The notes beneath the pieces are model-generated. The model saw only the letters and a program-made list of their open reading frames with translations. It was not told the origin of the DNA and searched no databases. 64,000 bases of DNA from Nilaparvata lugens (Eukaryota > Arthropoda > Insecta > Hemiptera > Delphacidae): the NCBI RefSeq assembly GCF_014356525.2, contig NC_052518.1, positions 26,919,319 to 26,983,318 on the forward strand, read 5' to 3'. Below are positions 20,308 through 34,400 of the stretch, piece after piece. The position numbers and the translations under genes were made by a program. Each line of letters opens with the position of its first letter. The first letter of the stretch is position 1.

Positions 20308-21106
20308 CAGTGGCGTAAATAACGCCAATGCAACCAATGCGGTGCATTGGGGCGCAGTCCTTCAGGAAAATATTCAAAAATGAAGCTTGATAAATTCTTC
20401 ACAATTTTTATTCAGTAGAGTTTTGTGATTTTCCCAACAGTTTTCTAGATATACGCTCTTGAAAGTGTAATATTGCTAAAATAACAGTTTTTCATCCAAT
20501 TTGCTCTTTCAGGGCATATAAATCTTCAACAATGCATCATAGAAATGAATGCTTATCGTAGATTTGTAGAAAATTTATTTCTCTTCAATTTGATGTATTA
20601 TTTTACTATATTTCATGTTTTTCTTTCATTGCTATAGCAAAATTCAATGTGTGGGGGTTAAATTTTCAACTCTGCAACAAGTGTCAACTTAGCAGTTCCA
20701 CAACCTTAACAGACGGGCTAGAGATGTGCATTTCTGCTATGTTTACCTCCCAACTAGTCTTCATCGACCTTCAAAGTAAGAAAAAATTCCAGACATTCCC
20801 CTCAAATTTCATTGTCGAATGTCACAGAGTTGTTACAGAATAGAAAATTTCACCCACTACATTGAATCTGCTATAACTGCAGAATATCTGTAAAATATGA
20901 AAATAGTGGAATAATAAATGAAATTGAAGAGAAATCAATGCTCTACAAATCTACAATAAGCATACATTTTCACTAAATATTGTTGGATAGTTATACGCCC
21001 TGAAAGAGCAAAAAATTGGATGAAAAGCGAATAAGTGGATGAGTCCTCGAATAGGGGCGCAAAGGAATACTAGAATTGGGGCGCAGTCAGACTGGTTACG
21101 CCACTG
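20308..21106. mobile_element. hAT-like MITE with perfect 8 bp target duplication
   Basis: The ends are CAGTGGCGTAaataacg on the left and GGTTACGCCACTG on the right. The 8 bp 'gtggagac' is repeated exactly at 20300-20307 and 21107-21114. The 799 bp body is itself a long imperfect inverted repeat: about 20460-20625 pairs with about 20880-21040 (for example 'gctctttcagggc' with 'gccctgaaagagc', and 'gtagatttgtag' with 'ctacaaatctac'). The reading frame at 20649 is chance. A mobilising hAT transposase is not present in the window. Confidence 0.85.
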
Positions 21107-21499
21107 GTGGAGACTAAGCTTAGTTTTCCTCTTTCGGATGATGATATAATCTATTATTATAGATCATTGTAATAATGTTATATTGATAAATAAAAGTTTG
21201 ATTGATTGTCTACCCATACTTGTTTTCTAGAGCTGAATCCTATCAACTTCTATTAACTAGAGTCTAGAAGTATGCGTGAGACAAGCAGATGATAATCCAA
21301 CTTTTGTATTGAAAACTCCGAAACGTTATGCTGTTCCAATATAGAGTATATTATTACTTTTTGGAGTACTAATTATAATAATTGAAATACATATTACATT
21401 GAAACTCGAGTAAATTTGATATACACCAAATAATATAGTAAATAATTATTAAAACTGGAATGAAACTAAATGAAACTGAAACTGATGAATACGAATGAA

Positions 21500-21900
21500 G
21501 CTAAACTGCCGCTCCGCTCGGCTCAGACATGTCTGAGGAATCGAATTATCCGACTGGTTTGATCTTGAATCTGTCCGCTAGGCGGAACTACGCCGACCAT
21601 TGCTGGGTGGAAGAGCTTACTGCGGCCGCTAGCATTCCCACCAACGCTGCTATTATTTGCTGTCTCAGCGCCTAGTCCGATTCAGACAAGCATCCAGCCT
21701 GCACTACGGAGCTAGGTTTATGGCCAATCCAACATTCGGGTACAGTTATATTAAACCAATCGCGTACCTTATCTTGCTAGTGCCTGCACTACGGAGCTAG
21801 GTTTATGGCCAATCCAACATTCGGGTACAGTTATATTAAACCAATCGCGAATCGCGTACCTTATCTTGCTAGTGGGGCGAAAGATGAAGTTTTCTGGTTC
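21500..21900. promoter_or_regulatory. GC-rich patch with CCAAT motifs (possible promoter)
   Basis: This stretch is much richer in GC and CpG than its surroundings ('cggctcagacatgtctgagg', 'gcggccgctagc'). It contains GGCCAATCC and AACCAATCGCG motifs, twice each because of the tandem duplication at 21697-21874. On the minus strand there is an open run of about 50 codons, which I do not recognise. It could be a promoter, a small first exon or a fragment of a mobile element. Confidence 0.3.
21697..21874. repeat. 85 bp tandem duplication, two copies
   Basis: The unit starting 'gcctgcactacggagctagg' is present at 21697-21781 and 21782-21874. The copies are identical except for an extra 7 bases ('aatcgcg') in the second, itself a micro-duplication. 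The near-identity points to a recent event. Confidence 0.9.
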
Positions 21901-24900
21901 ATTCTGTGATCTGTGTCAGTTGAGGTTTCAGAGGAGAACTTTAGCTTTTGTTTTTTTTTAAGTAAAAATGGACTAAATTTCATAAAATTGAAATCATAGC
22001 CTAACCCTATTGCGAACTAACGTAATCTAAATTTGAGAGAAAAATATAGTACAAGGAGTATCCTTAGTTTTTCTCTCCCGGCCAGTCCACTTTTGTAAAA
22101 ATAATAAATAAATGTAAAGCAGTTGTTTTCTGTCGGGATATGGCACAAAAAGAGCTTGAAAATAAGAACTGATTCCAACAAAAAAAATTGTTTGAGCTTT
22201 TTGATTCTTTAATTTATTATTTTTATTGCGGATGATGTCAACATTGTTGAGTATAATGATTGTAGCCTCTAAGAAATGTCATGAAATCAAGGTTTTGTTT
22301 TGTTGCGCTATTCCGTCTTTGTGTTCATTTGTACTTTTACTACACAGAAAGTGAAATCCAAAAATGGTCAAGGTAGAACAACAATAACAACTATCGGCGT
22401 TTTGTTCAATAACTATTCCATTTATTATTACAGTTACAACTTATTACATCTAGATTTCTATTTTATTACCATGATACTCGATGATAACAGTTATTACATA
22501 AAATATTTTCCATTACCACTTTGGGAAAGTAGCAAAACTAATAAAAAAGTTACACATACGATGCAAAGAAGTTCCTGGATTTATCCAAATTGAAAAGATA
22601 CGAATGAACAAAATCAACAATAATAGTTGCATAGAAAACTACAACACGTGGCGTTCTCGATGGAGTAGTATTTGGAGTAACTGCTTGCAGTGATTAATGT
22701 CAATCAGGGAACGCTGTTTTCAACGCTTTGCATATCAAGTTAATATTAAAAATATTATTACTGACTAATATTAAAAAAGTCAGTTGAGGAATAATCTGGG
22801 AAGTAAGTTTTGGAGAATATTCGAGATACAGTATGGGTGATAGATTATCAAGAGTAATTGACAAGTGATCAACTTATTTCAAACATAGAATTCAGTACGC
22901 AATACTGATAGTAGGAATAAATAATGCTACTTTCCCCAATATAGTTGAGAAGAATACTATAGTATAATCCAATTACATTAAATAACAACATTAATGTCCA
23001 TTTAGAGTCGAACATAGCAACAATTATGTTTTATATTTTACTTGCTAATGGAAGACATCATGATATTTGCTGTCGTTCTCATTTTTACCGTATATAGACA
23101 ATGTTCGATTCAATTATACACACAATCAATACTTCACATTTATTATCACATCTAATATACTCCATTAAATAGTTTTTCTTGCCAATTAAGTCAGCAAATG
23201 CTTTATTTTCTGTACAGAAAGTATTTATTGCTTGTTCCACAACAGTAGCCCTACTACTGGAATAGAATGGCAAAAAGCCATTTAAGAACTGACAATAAAT
23301 TACCATGAAATGAAACATTATTCTACCAAAAAATCATATCGATACAAGTTTATTCACACCAATAATGATAGCTTTTGATTATTGATTAATTGTGAATGAT
23401 TTGATGAAGAGATGATTTCCAATTCAAAGATATAGAGTACAGCACCGAACACCGAAGTTGCCTCTAACCAAATTCCACAATTCTCGAAATTTATGGATTA
23501 CATACTACTATACTGAATAGAAATTCTTTGAATAATCCACTAAACAGTAGCTCACCGTATCTTAAGAGTTAATTTAAAAAAACAAAATCAAAGTCAAAAT
23601 GAAAATCTCTTGAATAATGAAGTATATTTGAAACGCTTTAATCAAATGTTAAGCAGAACTACAATGTTTCCAATGAAAACGATGCTTGAGATCATAACAG
23701 ATTGTTGGAATGCAGTAGATAATATTACCTTCTTTCATAGATGTATTAAATTTGTTTTAATCATAATAAGGGAACCTGTAGTTTTAGAAGTATACTACTA
23801 ACAATTCCATCACCAGCTATTGATGGAATGAGTCAAAATGATTTTTATTTATTCTAACATTGTTTTTTCAATTTCAGCAATTTTTGGATAATTCAGAATC
23901 TGGCTAATTGCAAATTATAATGAATATTGTTAGATAGGTTATAAAATCATTCTTTGATTTGTATGAAGTTTTCAAATTATTCTCAAAGACAACTCTCGTC
24001 ATAAACTGATTTTAAATAGAAATCTTTCCTGCTCAATATAGTTTTTGCTGCATCCCCATATTATTTATTTCAACGTGGTAGAATCTTAACCTCAAACTCA
24101 AATTGTTTCAATCTCTCTTTAAAATTCTCATTTAACATTTTGAATCCAAGTTTAGAGAGACAAGAGTTTGCTTGTACATATTATCTGATTAAAAATATAG
24201 GCTGTGAGATCTATTCTTTTCATATAAATGAATATCTTTATGTATATTTTTACAAAATAGCTTTATTTACAAATATTCATGAACAGTCAAGATAACAATG
24301 TTATCTCCATCGATTGATATTCGATTTCAAAAGTTGTATCTATACCGCGGCAGTTGTCTAATCCTCACCTTTCAATGTGATGCAAAAACGATCATATTCT
24401 GTAGAATGCAAATAAATTATTTACAGCCTACGTTAAAACAAATCGGAAATATGTGAAATTTATCAAGTTATTTCAATAATAATAATACCGTATTTCATAT
24501 TTTGAATTCTAATAAACTGATAATGTGAAATGAACACATTGTGATAGACAGGAATAATAATTGTTTAATGAACTACCCGCTGTATTAAAAATTCCAAACA
24601 ATCCTGTCAAATTACCAGGAAGTCCATACAACAATGAATAGAGAATTGCAAACCTAGAAAACTATTTATATATTGAAACTAGCTCACAATGGGAACCTGT
24701 TCTTGGGTATCATACTTGTGGTACCGTATAACCATAAATTTAGACTAGTGTTTCATAAATTCCATAATTTTCAGGAATTTATAGAATATTTTATTGATTT
24801 GTAATGAGATTCAGGAAGTTTCCCTAACAAAGGATAATTAGGATTATTAGATAATGAAGGATTATTAGAAATTGAAGTATTGATAATAATTAATTATTGT

Positions 24901-27900
24901 TGAATATAGATTTGAAAAAGTCAATCAAAACTTTCAAAAAATGATACTTCAATCGGGTAAAGAAAAAATAGTATTTGAAAATAATTTACAAAGTGTCTCA
25001 CATCAAGGATAGTTGATTATTGATGGTTTCAAATGGATATTTTTGAGTATATAGTTTTCTGGATACCACTCCAAGTTGATAATAATATTCATAATCCGGT
25101 GATAAATTTCTTATTGATTTAAATAATTTCAATCCTAGTTGACAACGTCGGTATATTTTCTCATGTAGGCCTACTATGCCTCTGAACTCAACACTCAACA
25201 TAGTTCTTATACAGTCTATTCAACTAACTTATCATAATAAGTAAATGTCACAATAAAATTTGAAGAATTATTCCAACATCATGATAATCAAACATTGCCA
25301 TTATCAATTCCACTAATTTCACATCATCAAGAATTTAACTCTTTAGTCTAAAAACATCTTATCACACCATATAATGCGCAGTTCTGGTTCTTATTCATTA
25401 ATCCATATACCAACAGTTCTATATGAAATTGCGGTACTCTGTGTTTAAAGACGGAGAATATAGTTTCTACAATTAAGTAAGCACTTGATCGAAATTGAAT
25501 ATTTCGAACTCATACATTTTACATGGAGATAGATTTTGATAAGAATGTTGTTGTAGAAGAATCAACATTTTATATTTGAGATCTATGTTTGATCAAACAA
25601 ACAGTTCAAAAATATGTATTTTTTATATCTAACCCTGTTTCAATATAATTTAACAATATTCAGTTGGGATTAAGAACATAGAGATCCATAGACTTGATGT
25701 GGGATTTTCACATATTTTCTCTACCACAAAATGTTATGGAGAGAATTCGAGAATAAACTATTCGATTACCGTACGAGTTTCTTGTTAACTTTAAATGGGT
25801 GGTAATTTTAGTGAGAGCCATTGATAATCATAGTTCTCATAATTCTCATAATTGAACACAGGTTTATATGACAGACAATGCATCTCGGTTTTTTAAAGTC
25901 AAACCAATGTTCAATTTGGAAATGATCAAAAGTACACTGCACTATTTATCTTATATTAGAGTATTCTATGTGGAATAGTGGTTGAATTTTTAAAGTAAGC
26001 TGGGGGTTTTTATTATTCAATTTTTAAATTTTGCATTTTTTCACAACTCAGTTACGGTAAGGTACCTTACCGAGTGTGTTATAATATCATACTGAATTAT
26101 GTAGTTTTTTATTTCCTTGTAACATTTGATTGAGGAAAACAATCTCTTCAATTTGAATGGACTAGAGGATACATGAACATGTTAGTATATTATTCTCATC
26201 ACAGAGCGAAATTCAACGGCTTTATAATACTAAAATAGATATTTTATGAAAATAAATCATACTAAACAAATTTCAACAATACTCGCTTTATAAACTGATA
26301 GACTTTGTAAACTTTCAACATGTAACACATGATATTTGTTATTTATAATAATATATTCCAATTGCAAAGATCCTGTCCATTATAAAAAGGAATTTTATCC
26401 AGAGTTAATTTTTCTGTTAAAATAATTTTATTTTTGCTAAACGCGTTCTTGTTGTCGGCTAATTTTTCAATCTTTCAACTGAAATATTGCACTAACACGA
26501 TAAAAAATGTATTTTCTCGAAAATTTCAATAAATATTCTTTAGATATTAGAGTTTTACAAAAATATTCAATTTGTGTTGGTGATAATCTATGAATTTGAT
26601 AATTTATCAATAGATCTACTCGTATTCCACGTGTTCAAAGCTATAGCTTGGACAAAATCAAGGATTTAAAAAAATCTCATTTCATAAACCTATATAGAAT
26701 CCTAGACAAAGAAGCGTTTCTTCAACAGTCGTGTCTAAGTTGCTAAACAATATCAATACTATACTAATGTACTCTTAATTTAATCACCACAATGAAGATG
26801 ATCATGATAGTGATAATAATTATAATATAATATTATACATTTATCAATTTATACAATTATTGCAATTCTACACATTTGATTCAACTGTTACGTTTGGAAT
26901 CAAAAAGTAATAAATTAAAATTATAATACTTAACTTACATGAAGAGTGCTATTGAATCCTATATTACAATATTGTTAAGCTAATATTATAACTATGAGAA
27001 ATACTCAATATTGGTAACTCAATGTAACCCTTAAACAGCCAAAATTACACCGAATATCACTTATTTTACTATGGAATGAAAACAGCTCTTAATATTTGGA
27101 AGCAATTCAAGTCGATTGAATAAAATACTTTTAGAACACACCAAATATTCACTTGTTATTTTGATACACCAGTAGTTTCTATAATAATTTATTACCATCG
27201 AATACATTCAATAAATATGCTTATGTGATAAATGCTTTAAAGTACATTTGATCAGAGATAATTATGTGAATTCACACCAAGAACAATATGAACGACTACT
27301 TATTGATACTGTATTTCCAATTATCTATCTAAATTCATTGCACCAATTCAGAAGACTAGTTTCACGTAAAATGGAACAGGAATCGGTCTGTGGTTATGTA
27401 TGAATAAAATCTCAAGTAATCTATATTATTAGAATTGAAAGTAATTTATAGTCCATTATTATAATTGAAAATTAGTTAGAATAAGGTAATAAGGTTTTAA
27501 TGATATTTTTCTTGCTTGAGTCGTTTCTTCTGTTTTCAAATAATACAACTGATCTTTTATTGAAAATTGATAGTATATAAAGTATTAAATTATAATATTA
27601 GAAAGTGAATTTACCCAAATCAAGCGTTAAATCAGTTCTACTGATAAGAAATAAACCAAGTTTAAACTCCATCAGATTTCCCTGAATGAACATCAATATT
27701 TCAATAATAATTATAACGAGTTTATTTTTTAACAACAATACATCAATATATCAACTTTAATATTATTAACCATTACATCTATTAATTATTCATGGTTATT
27801 CATGGATTGAATATCTATTTCTAAACGAAGCTTCACATTGATATCTTTCCAAGCATTATATATTATTTTGAAACATTTTCTCCATTTTCCACTTCTAAAA

Positions 27901-28209
27901 TCATGTCATCTACAATCTACATATTTTCATTTCATAGGGAACCGACAGTTTGTCAGCTTAATCAATTCATATTCCATCAGAAATTTGTTATGAGACATCG
28001 TCTTCCACATCTTGATATTCTAAAGCACCGTGAAATTAAATAATAGAGAATAAGGCAAGTTGATAAGAGAATACTGAAGTCAAGTGAGTGATAGATTCTA
28101 TTGGATATTTAATGCTGGATGTTGAGTCTCTCAAAACGAGAAAGGTGCGTAAGAATTTTAGCTTTATATTCTTTTTACAAATGTTTATACTTATAATGGA
28201 CTGATAAAT
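21900..28209. other. 6.3 kb AT-rich intergenic DNA, nothing recognised
   Basis: This stretch lies between the GC-rich patch and the 3' end of black. All open frames here are short, lack splice context and resemble no family I know. I see no transposon ends or long repeats. Confidence 0.5.
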
Positions 28210-28215
28210 TTTATT
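28210..28215 (-). promoter_or_regulatory. Candidate poly(A) signal of black
   Basis: AATAAA on the minus strand, about 78 bases beyond the stop codon of black. Strand and distance fit a short 3' UTR. Confidence 0.45.
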
Positions 28216-28292
28216 ATCAACCGCCTTTATTCAGAGGTCGCTAATCCTAGATTCTCAATGAAATGATAGAATTGTTTTCTCTGTTAGTGAAT

Positions 28293-28466
28293 CTAGAGAT
28301 CGTGTCCCAGACGATCCATCTCAGCTAAGAGAAAGTCGATATCGCTTTCTCTCACTGCGGCACTGGAAATGATATTCCTGAAGAAATTGGGTCTGTCTTG
28401 ATCGGGTTGATATCCAACCATCAACGTGCCTGATTCCATCATTCTTCCCTTCAGTATTGGGCAGAT
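28293..28466 (-). CDS. black: black terminal exon: [10 protein letters not shown] to LGHDL stop
   Basis: Acceptor CCTTGCAG|ATCTGCCC; 57 residues and the TAG stop at 28293-28295. It codes for '[20 protein letters not shown]', 'ISSAAV' and '[16 protein letters not shown]', the conserved end of the enzyme. Confidence 0.93.
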   Translation of the reverse strand: MCPILKGRMMESGTLMVGYQPDQDRPNFFRNIISSAAVRESDIDFLLAEMDRLGHDL

Positions 28467-31400
28467 CTGCAAGGCAATGCAATAAATACATTAAAATTTT
28501 CACATTTTGAGTTGTCCATCATCAAGTTGTACCGAAATTATTGATATCTTACTCATATTTGTATAATAAAAAACAGGATATCCCCCTTTTATAATAATTT
28601 CTTGTCCAAAATGATTGTGGATGTTGAGTAAGTTGCCTCATCTCGTGTAAGATCTTTTTTGAGGCCTCTAATAATGTTTGCTTGTGCTTCTCCAAAAGAC
28701 TGCAACATTTTTCCCTCTACTCTTTGCAAACATTTATTTGTTTGTATATATATATTAGAATAGTATACGTATTGACTTAAATTAGGACAGTAGTGTAAAA
28801 TAAGTTATAAAAAAGTGTTGTGTTGCCTATGCTTGCTCTGAAGGCGCTAACAGTTAACAGTACTGTAGAGACAAATCTCAGCACGTTTAGCACATTCTAA
28901 GATTTTCTGTTTGTTTGAACGTTTATATGCATATAAGTTTGTACAAAATCAGAGAAAAATCACGAATTAGAAAGATCTGTTGATCATGAATTGAAATTTT
29001 ATGCCATTTAGAAACTCATTTGAATGATGATGTTGCATCATAATAAAGATGAACAAATCTGAACTTTTTACAGTGGGTAGCACCAAGCAAGATCATGTTA
29101 GTGTTCAAAGATCACATGATTAAATATAGAATGATAAAGTAGTATCAAAATACGCAGAATTTACAAATTTCATTTTTATTATTAAATGTTTGTTTCTCTG
29201 TTCACATTGAGAATTTAAAGCATATAAATTTTAAACAAACCTTTCCAAGTTCCTTCTCTTTCTGCGACGAGTGAGGCATGCTTCGCAGCCGCTGAGGAAC
29301 GTACCAGAAGGACACATTCACCATTTCTGGTTCGAAAATCAGATGGAACTTGTCGGACATCTCTTTGATTCTCTTCACCATGTACTCACTCAGCTCCATC
29401 AATCTGTCCATGTGCTGTTCAAATCCATCAGTTCCCTGTCGATCACATTGAAATACATAGGAGAAATCAAATATCAAGCATCGGTTTTTCAAAGTCATTA
29501 TTACAATATTTGTTGTTTAATTTTTGTACATTTGGACTAGAACTAACAAGTTAAAAGAGTCTTTGAATTCAATAGAACATCAGTCACTAGGAGACATTAA
29601 ATTGTTTTCGTGTTGAATTATTGTAAAATGAGCAAGAACAGCTACTTTAAGAGAAGGAAAAGCCACCTACTAAGACAGTATTAAAAGGTATAGAATGATA
29701 CTAAAGGACAGAATTTACCATGTGCTTCTTTTGGTTTGAAATATTTCTGTGTAAAATAAGTGGCGAATCATCTGCTATTTTCCACACATGTGGAACATGT
29801 GTTTAGCAGCTCGTATTATTTTGTTAATCAGTTCTTATCAATATTTTAGTTCATAATTTCATTAAAGTCAACTTAGTCATCTAGTCCAATGTATTCTGTA
29901 TTATAGGAAATATGCAACAAAATTCCTATAAATACGACACAGATAGTGTTTGTTGATCTTGGAACATTTATTTATTTAATGAATGGTACAAGTACAAATC
30001 ATCAGTTGATCGGAAGAATGCAACAGTGTCAGCCTGAAACAGTTTATTTCTGAATTTTTGTATAGATAACATGCTCCACATAAGGGTTTATATTTCCACT
30101 CGCATGAAATTTAGTTCAATTTTCAGCTAAACGATGTGCACTCGAATAATTATATCATCAATTAATCAAATTCATTACATTAATTGAACAGTAACAAACC
30201 TTGGCACGCCACTGCAACCACAACTTGAAAATGTCATTATGGCGTCCACATTGGATGACCTTGTCACCAGTGTCATACTGCACATCGTATAACTTGTCTT
30301 GCATGAAGAGGTAATCAGCACTCATCTGATTACAACTCAGCAGAAGTCCCTGAAATATTTCAAATACACATAAAGATTGAATGGGATTGAAAAAGTTTGA
30401 ATTTCTATTTTAATAGATATATGTTATGAATTGGATTAGAGAACTAATTTATCCTCCTGAACACAGACGTGTAGTATAAACTTAATTTTCATTCTCTACA
30501 TCATCCTGGTTGGGAATGCACCTAGACGCTACAATCAATATTTACCATAATTTATTTATTTGGAATATTTATTTATTTATTTATTCATTTACAATGGAGA
30601 CAACGGGTTTCCCCAAACATGTCTCCTTTACAAGAAAATGCAAAATCTTAAAATATAATATATAGAAAACTTATAAAAAATCATAAAAAGAAATAAGGTA
30701 CAAATGGTAATATTTATCCTATTACATATGGTAATAAGGTACAAAATGATAATATGGAAAAATACAATAATTAAAAAAAAAATAATAATAATATGAAAAG
30801 ATGAGATGAATACAAAGCATCGAAATACTACTCATAGAAGGTCCAAAAATGGAAAATATAAAATTCTAATAACACAAGTATTAAATGAATGAAATAACCA
30901 AAAATATAACTTATTAATGAGTTCCAAGTCCCAAAACATATGCACACCCACACATACATGAAAAAATGATCGGTGTAGACCAGATCACAATATCAATGCT
31001 CAGACCAGACCATTGTATAGAGCTTTTCGGAATCTAGCGCGAGAGAACCAGAAGAGATCTAGGTGCCCGGACAAACTATTGTAGCTTCTCTGAATTCTGT
31101 TGAGAGGAGAATTGTAATTTCTAAGTGTTCTGGAACGAGGAACCAGAAAAGAAAATTCAGATCGACGAGCCACAGGTGAGATATAAATATTCATTTCAGA
31201 TAGCAAGTATGATGAATCAATTTCATTATTTAAGAGATCAAAAAGAAAAATAAGTGCTCTAACATCACGCCTAACTTTTAATGATGTAATATGGAATAAA
31301 GTTCTCAGTGACTCTGTTGGGAAATCAAACGGACAAAAACGATTAAATTTCTTATAGAACATGATTCTTAAAAACTTATTTTGAAGCCGTTCTAGAACAG

Positions 31401-34400
31401 CTATTCTATTCTATCCATATGAATATGGATTTCATATCTCTGAGGCATATTCTAGCAAGCTTCTCACTAGTGACTTATAAATCAGAATCAAAGGCTCTAC
31501 ATCACTAAAGGGCGAACAGGTCCGCAGAATAAACCCCATTTGTTGGTTGTCATAATTCATGTCATCTACTGCACATATATCCGTATTTGGAGCTTCTGCG
31601 AGACATATAGCAGCATATTGACTAGTAGTCAATAAAATTCATAATGAACTCCAAAAGAATTACTGAGAATAAGTTCCATAAGTATATGTTCCAATTTCAT
31701 TTGATTTTTCCAGTAGTAGGATAATAAGAAAAAGAGAACTGAAAATAAGAAAATGAGAAATTTTATTTCTCCTTTTCCAGGAGTGGCAGTATTGTCGATT
31801 TCCGATGCTATACTTCTATCATAGTACTTCTGTAATCATTGAGGAATTTTCGATCAGGAGGATAATATCACTTATTGATCAATATACTGTAAACACAAAG
31901 CATCTATGTAATGTAAAGCTGTTTTCATTTTCAGAAGAGACATTTCCAATAATGATATGTCACTCATTGATTAAATATAGGCTACTAAACTGTAAAAGCA
32001 AAGCATCTATGTTACGTCAGGCAGTTCTCATTTTCAGAGGAGCAATTTTCAAATTCCGATTCAGTTGCGAGAGTCAGATGCCAGAGGAGGAGAAGATTCC
32101 TGTGAAATTCTCGATTTAATTAAAATGCTGTTGGAAAAATGTTGCGCAATCGATTTTGCTGACAGCGCAACCTTTGAGGGGTAGAGCCCTGAGCACAAAT
32201 ATTACATTGCAGGCATCTGTGGCATGCAGGCACCCTTCAATAGGGGTGATTCTACAGTGCACAACCAACTATTTGCAAGTGCCTTCATTCTCAAGCTGTC
32301 CAATGCATTTTTTGCATCCGGAATGTTGTAGGTGTAGTCATTCGGGATTCTTCAAATTCCGAAGTACGAAGGTAATACATCTTTCAGGCCTCGGTTCTTT
32401 TAACATGCAATCTCTTGATTATTTATTGATGAGAATTCATGTTTTAACTCTACAATATTGTAGTTATTTAAAGCGTTTGAAATTTTAAAGTGTGTTGGTA
32501 AATAAATATGTTCTTTCATATTCAGAATGTTCAGACATGGAATTTCTCAAGTATTAATGAGAGAAGATAAAATATGAGTTATAAAATTAAACTGAAGGTG
32601 ATTGAAGTATTTAACATGTTTTGAAAAGCCATTTTTCCTTGCTGAGAATGCTTATCCAATAAAAGCAACTTCAGAGAAGTTTATCCGATATTAAATATAA
32701 GGTGATAAAAGCATATATATGCAGATTCTGGAATACTATTTTTGGCTGAGGATTTGATTTATACGTCGTATTCAATGAAGTTCATTTGTCACGCATGACA
32801 TTGATCTATCTGCATTATTTTACGAATAGTGTATTATGTTTGTGGGTTGGAAGTTGAGTCGTGGAATAAATTATTTGTTCCACATAATTATTGTTAGTTA
32901 AGCAATTGAATTCCCAATGTGTAAGTTATGAACGTGTGATTTATTACGTTCATTAACTGAGTAAAAAGGGAAATGTTATAATTTTACTTCATGCTTCATA
33001 CAAACAATAGTGAATTGGCATGTTGCAGATTAAGGTCTTAAACGGAATCTCCCAAATACTTTTTGGATTTTTATTTCGAGACTCATATTCCATTAGTCGT
33101 TAACAGATGATTGTTTGAGGTAGGCCTATTACTCACCTAAAAGAGTCTTGTCTTGAGACATAATTATGGCTGTCCCAGTTCAAGCAGTTTAACCAAATTA
33201 ATTGTATTTTTAAGATTGGAATTTTTTAAAGAAATATAGTGTTTATGTGTTTTAAAATATTATCTTGTAACGTTTTTTTCTCCCTAACGTCGATTCAAAA
33301 CTTTGAAAACTTACCAAGTTACCAAAGATCTTTATAAGGTAGGCTTTCAGAAAATGAGATTTTATTTAGTTAACCCCAATTTCAGTTACAATATTTTGGG
33401 CGACTACAAATTCTAGCCAAATAATTAGAAATATTATATATTTATTTTGTAAATTCATGATTGAATTGAAGTTTGTAACATTTGTGTTTGTAAATCCGAA
33501 ACTTACCAATATTTTTTTATTTATCAGCAATCGTAACTCAAAATAAATTGTGTAGGCCTATTTTTCTCTTTTAACGTTGCTGTTCATTTTACTACATCTA
33601 ACATAATACACCTACAAATAAAAAAATTTCCAAATCCATTATTTCGCTTGTTTATATTACATTTTTGGTGGGCTATCCATTTTGGGTTGCATAAACCCAG
33701 CTTTATGCTAGGACTTTCCTGGTATCCCTATAGAAACTTTGTGGTGGCACTCATTATTCTTGAATGAAGTTTGTATTTCAGTAGTCTATTATGTTTTAAA
33801 TAGTTGATATGAAACATTACAGAGCTGTAGAAAGATTCATTAGGAGAAATTGCGGGGATTTAATGAACTGGAGTATTTTGAAACACTAATTGTATTACTA
33901 AGTGCGTATTACAAAATGGATTGCTATTGTTGGGTTTTAACGGATTCAGATTCATGATTATTGAAAGGATTTTAATAATTGAGATTCATAATTTTAAATG
34001 TTTATTGCTAATGTTATTCAATGCTTATTGAAGAGTGATTTTGAGATCTTTGATGGAAAATACATGATTATTGAAAAAGGATTGAATTGGAAATCTACGA
34101 TTATTGTGAAGGGATTGAATTGGAATCAGAAAAAAATCGGACCGTTTTTATTATCAAAATCTTTTTTAAGATTCATAATATGAGGATAATATAGAAGATT
34201 TCTTTTGACTATTGCAAAAAGTTCGCCTCAGCTAATGGTTGGGATGAAAAATATAATTTATTAAGTTATATTTGCCGTTTCATTTGGAAGAAGTATTTTG
34301 AAGTTATTGGAAACAATTTGTTTAATCAGAAAAACTATGAATTATGCCAGCAAAGGAAAAACTTGAAATCTCAAATTGGAGAAATTAGAAAGGGAATTCA

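Noticed and set aside
20649..20843. 64-codon frame
   Set aside because: Lies wholly within the non-coding hAT-like MITE.
29271..29540. 89-codon plus-strand frame
   Set aside because: Antisense of the black exon at 29241-29435.
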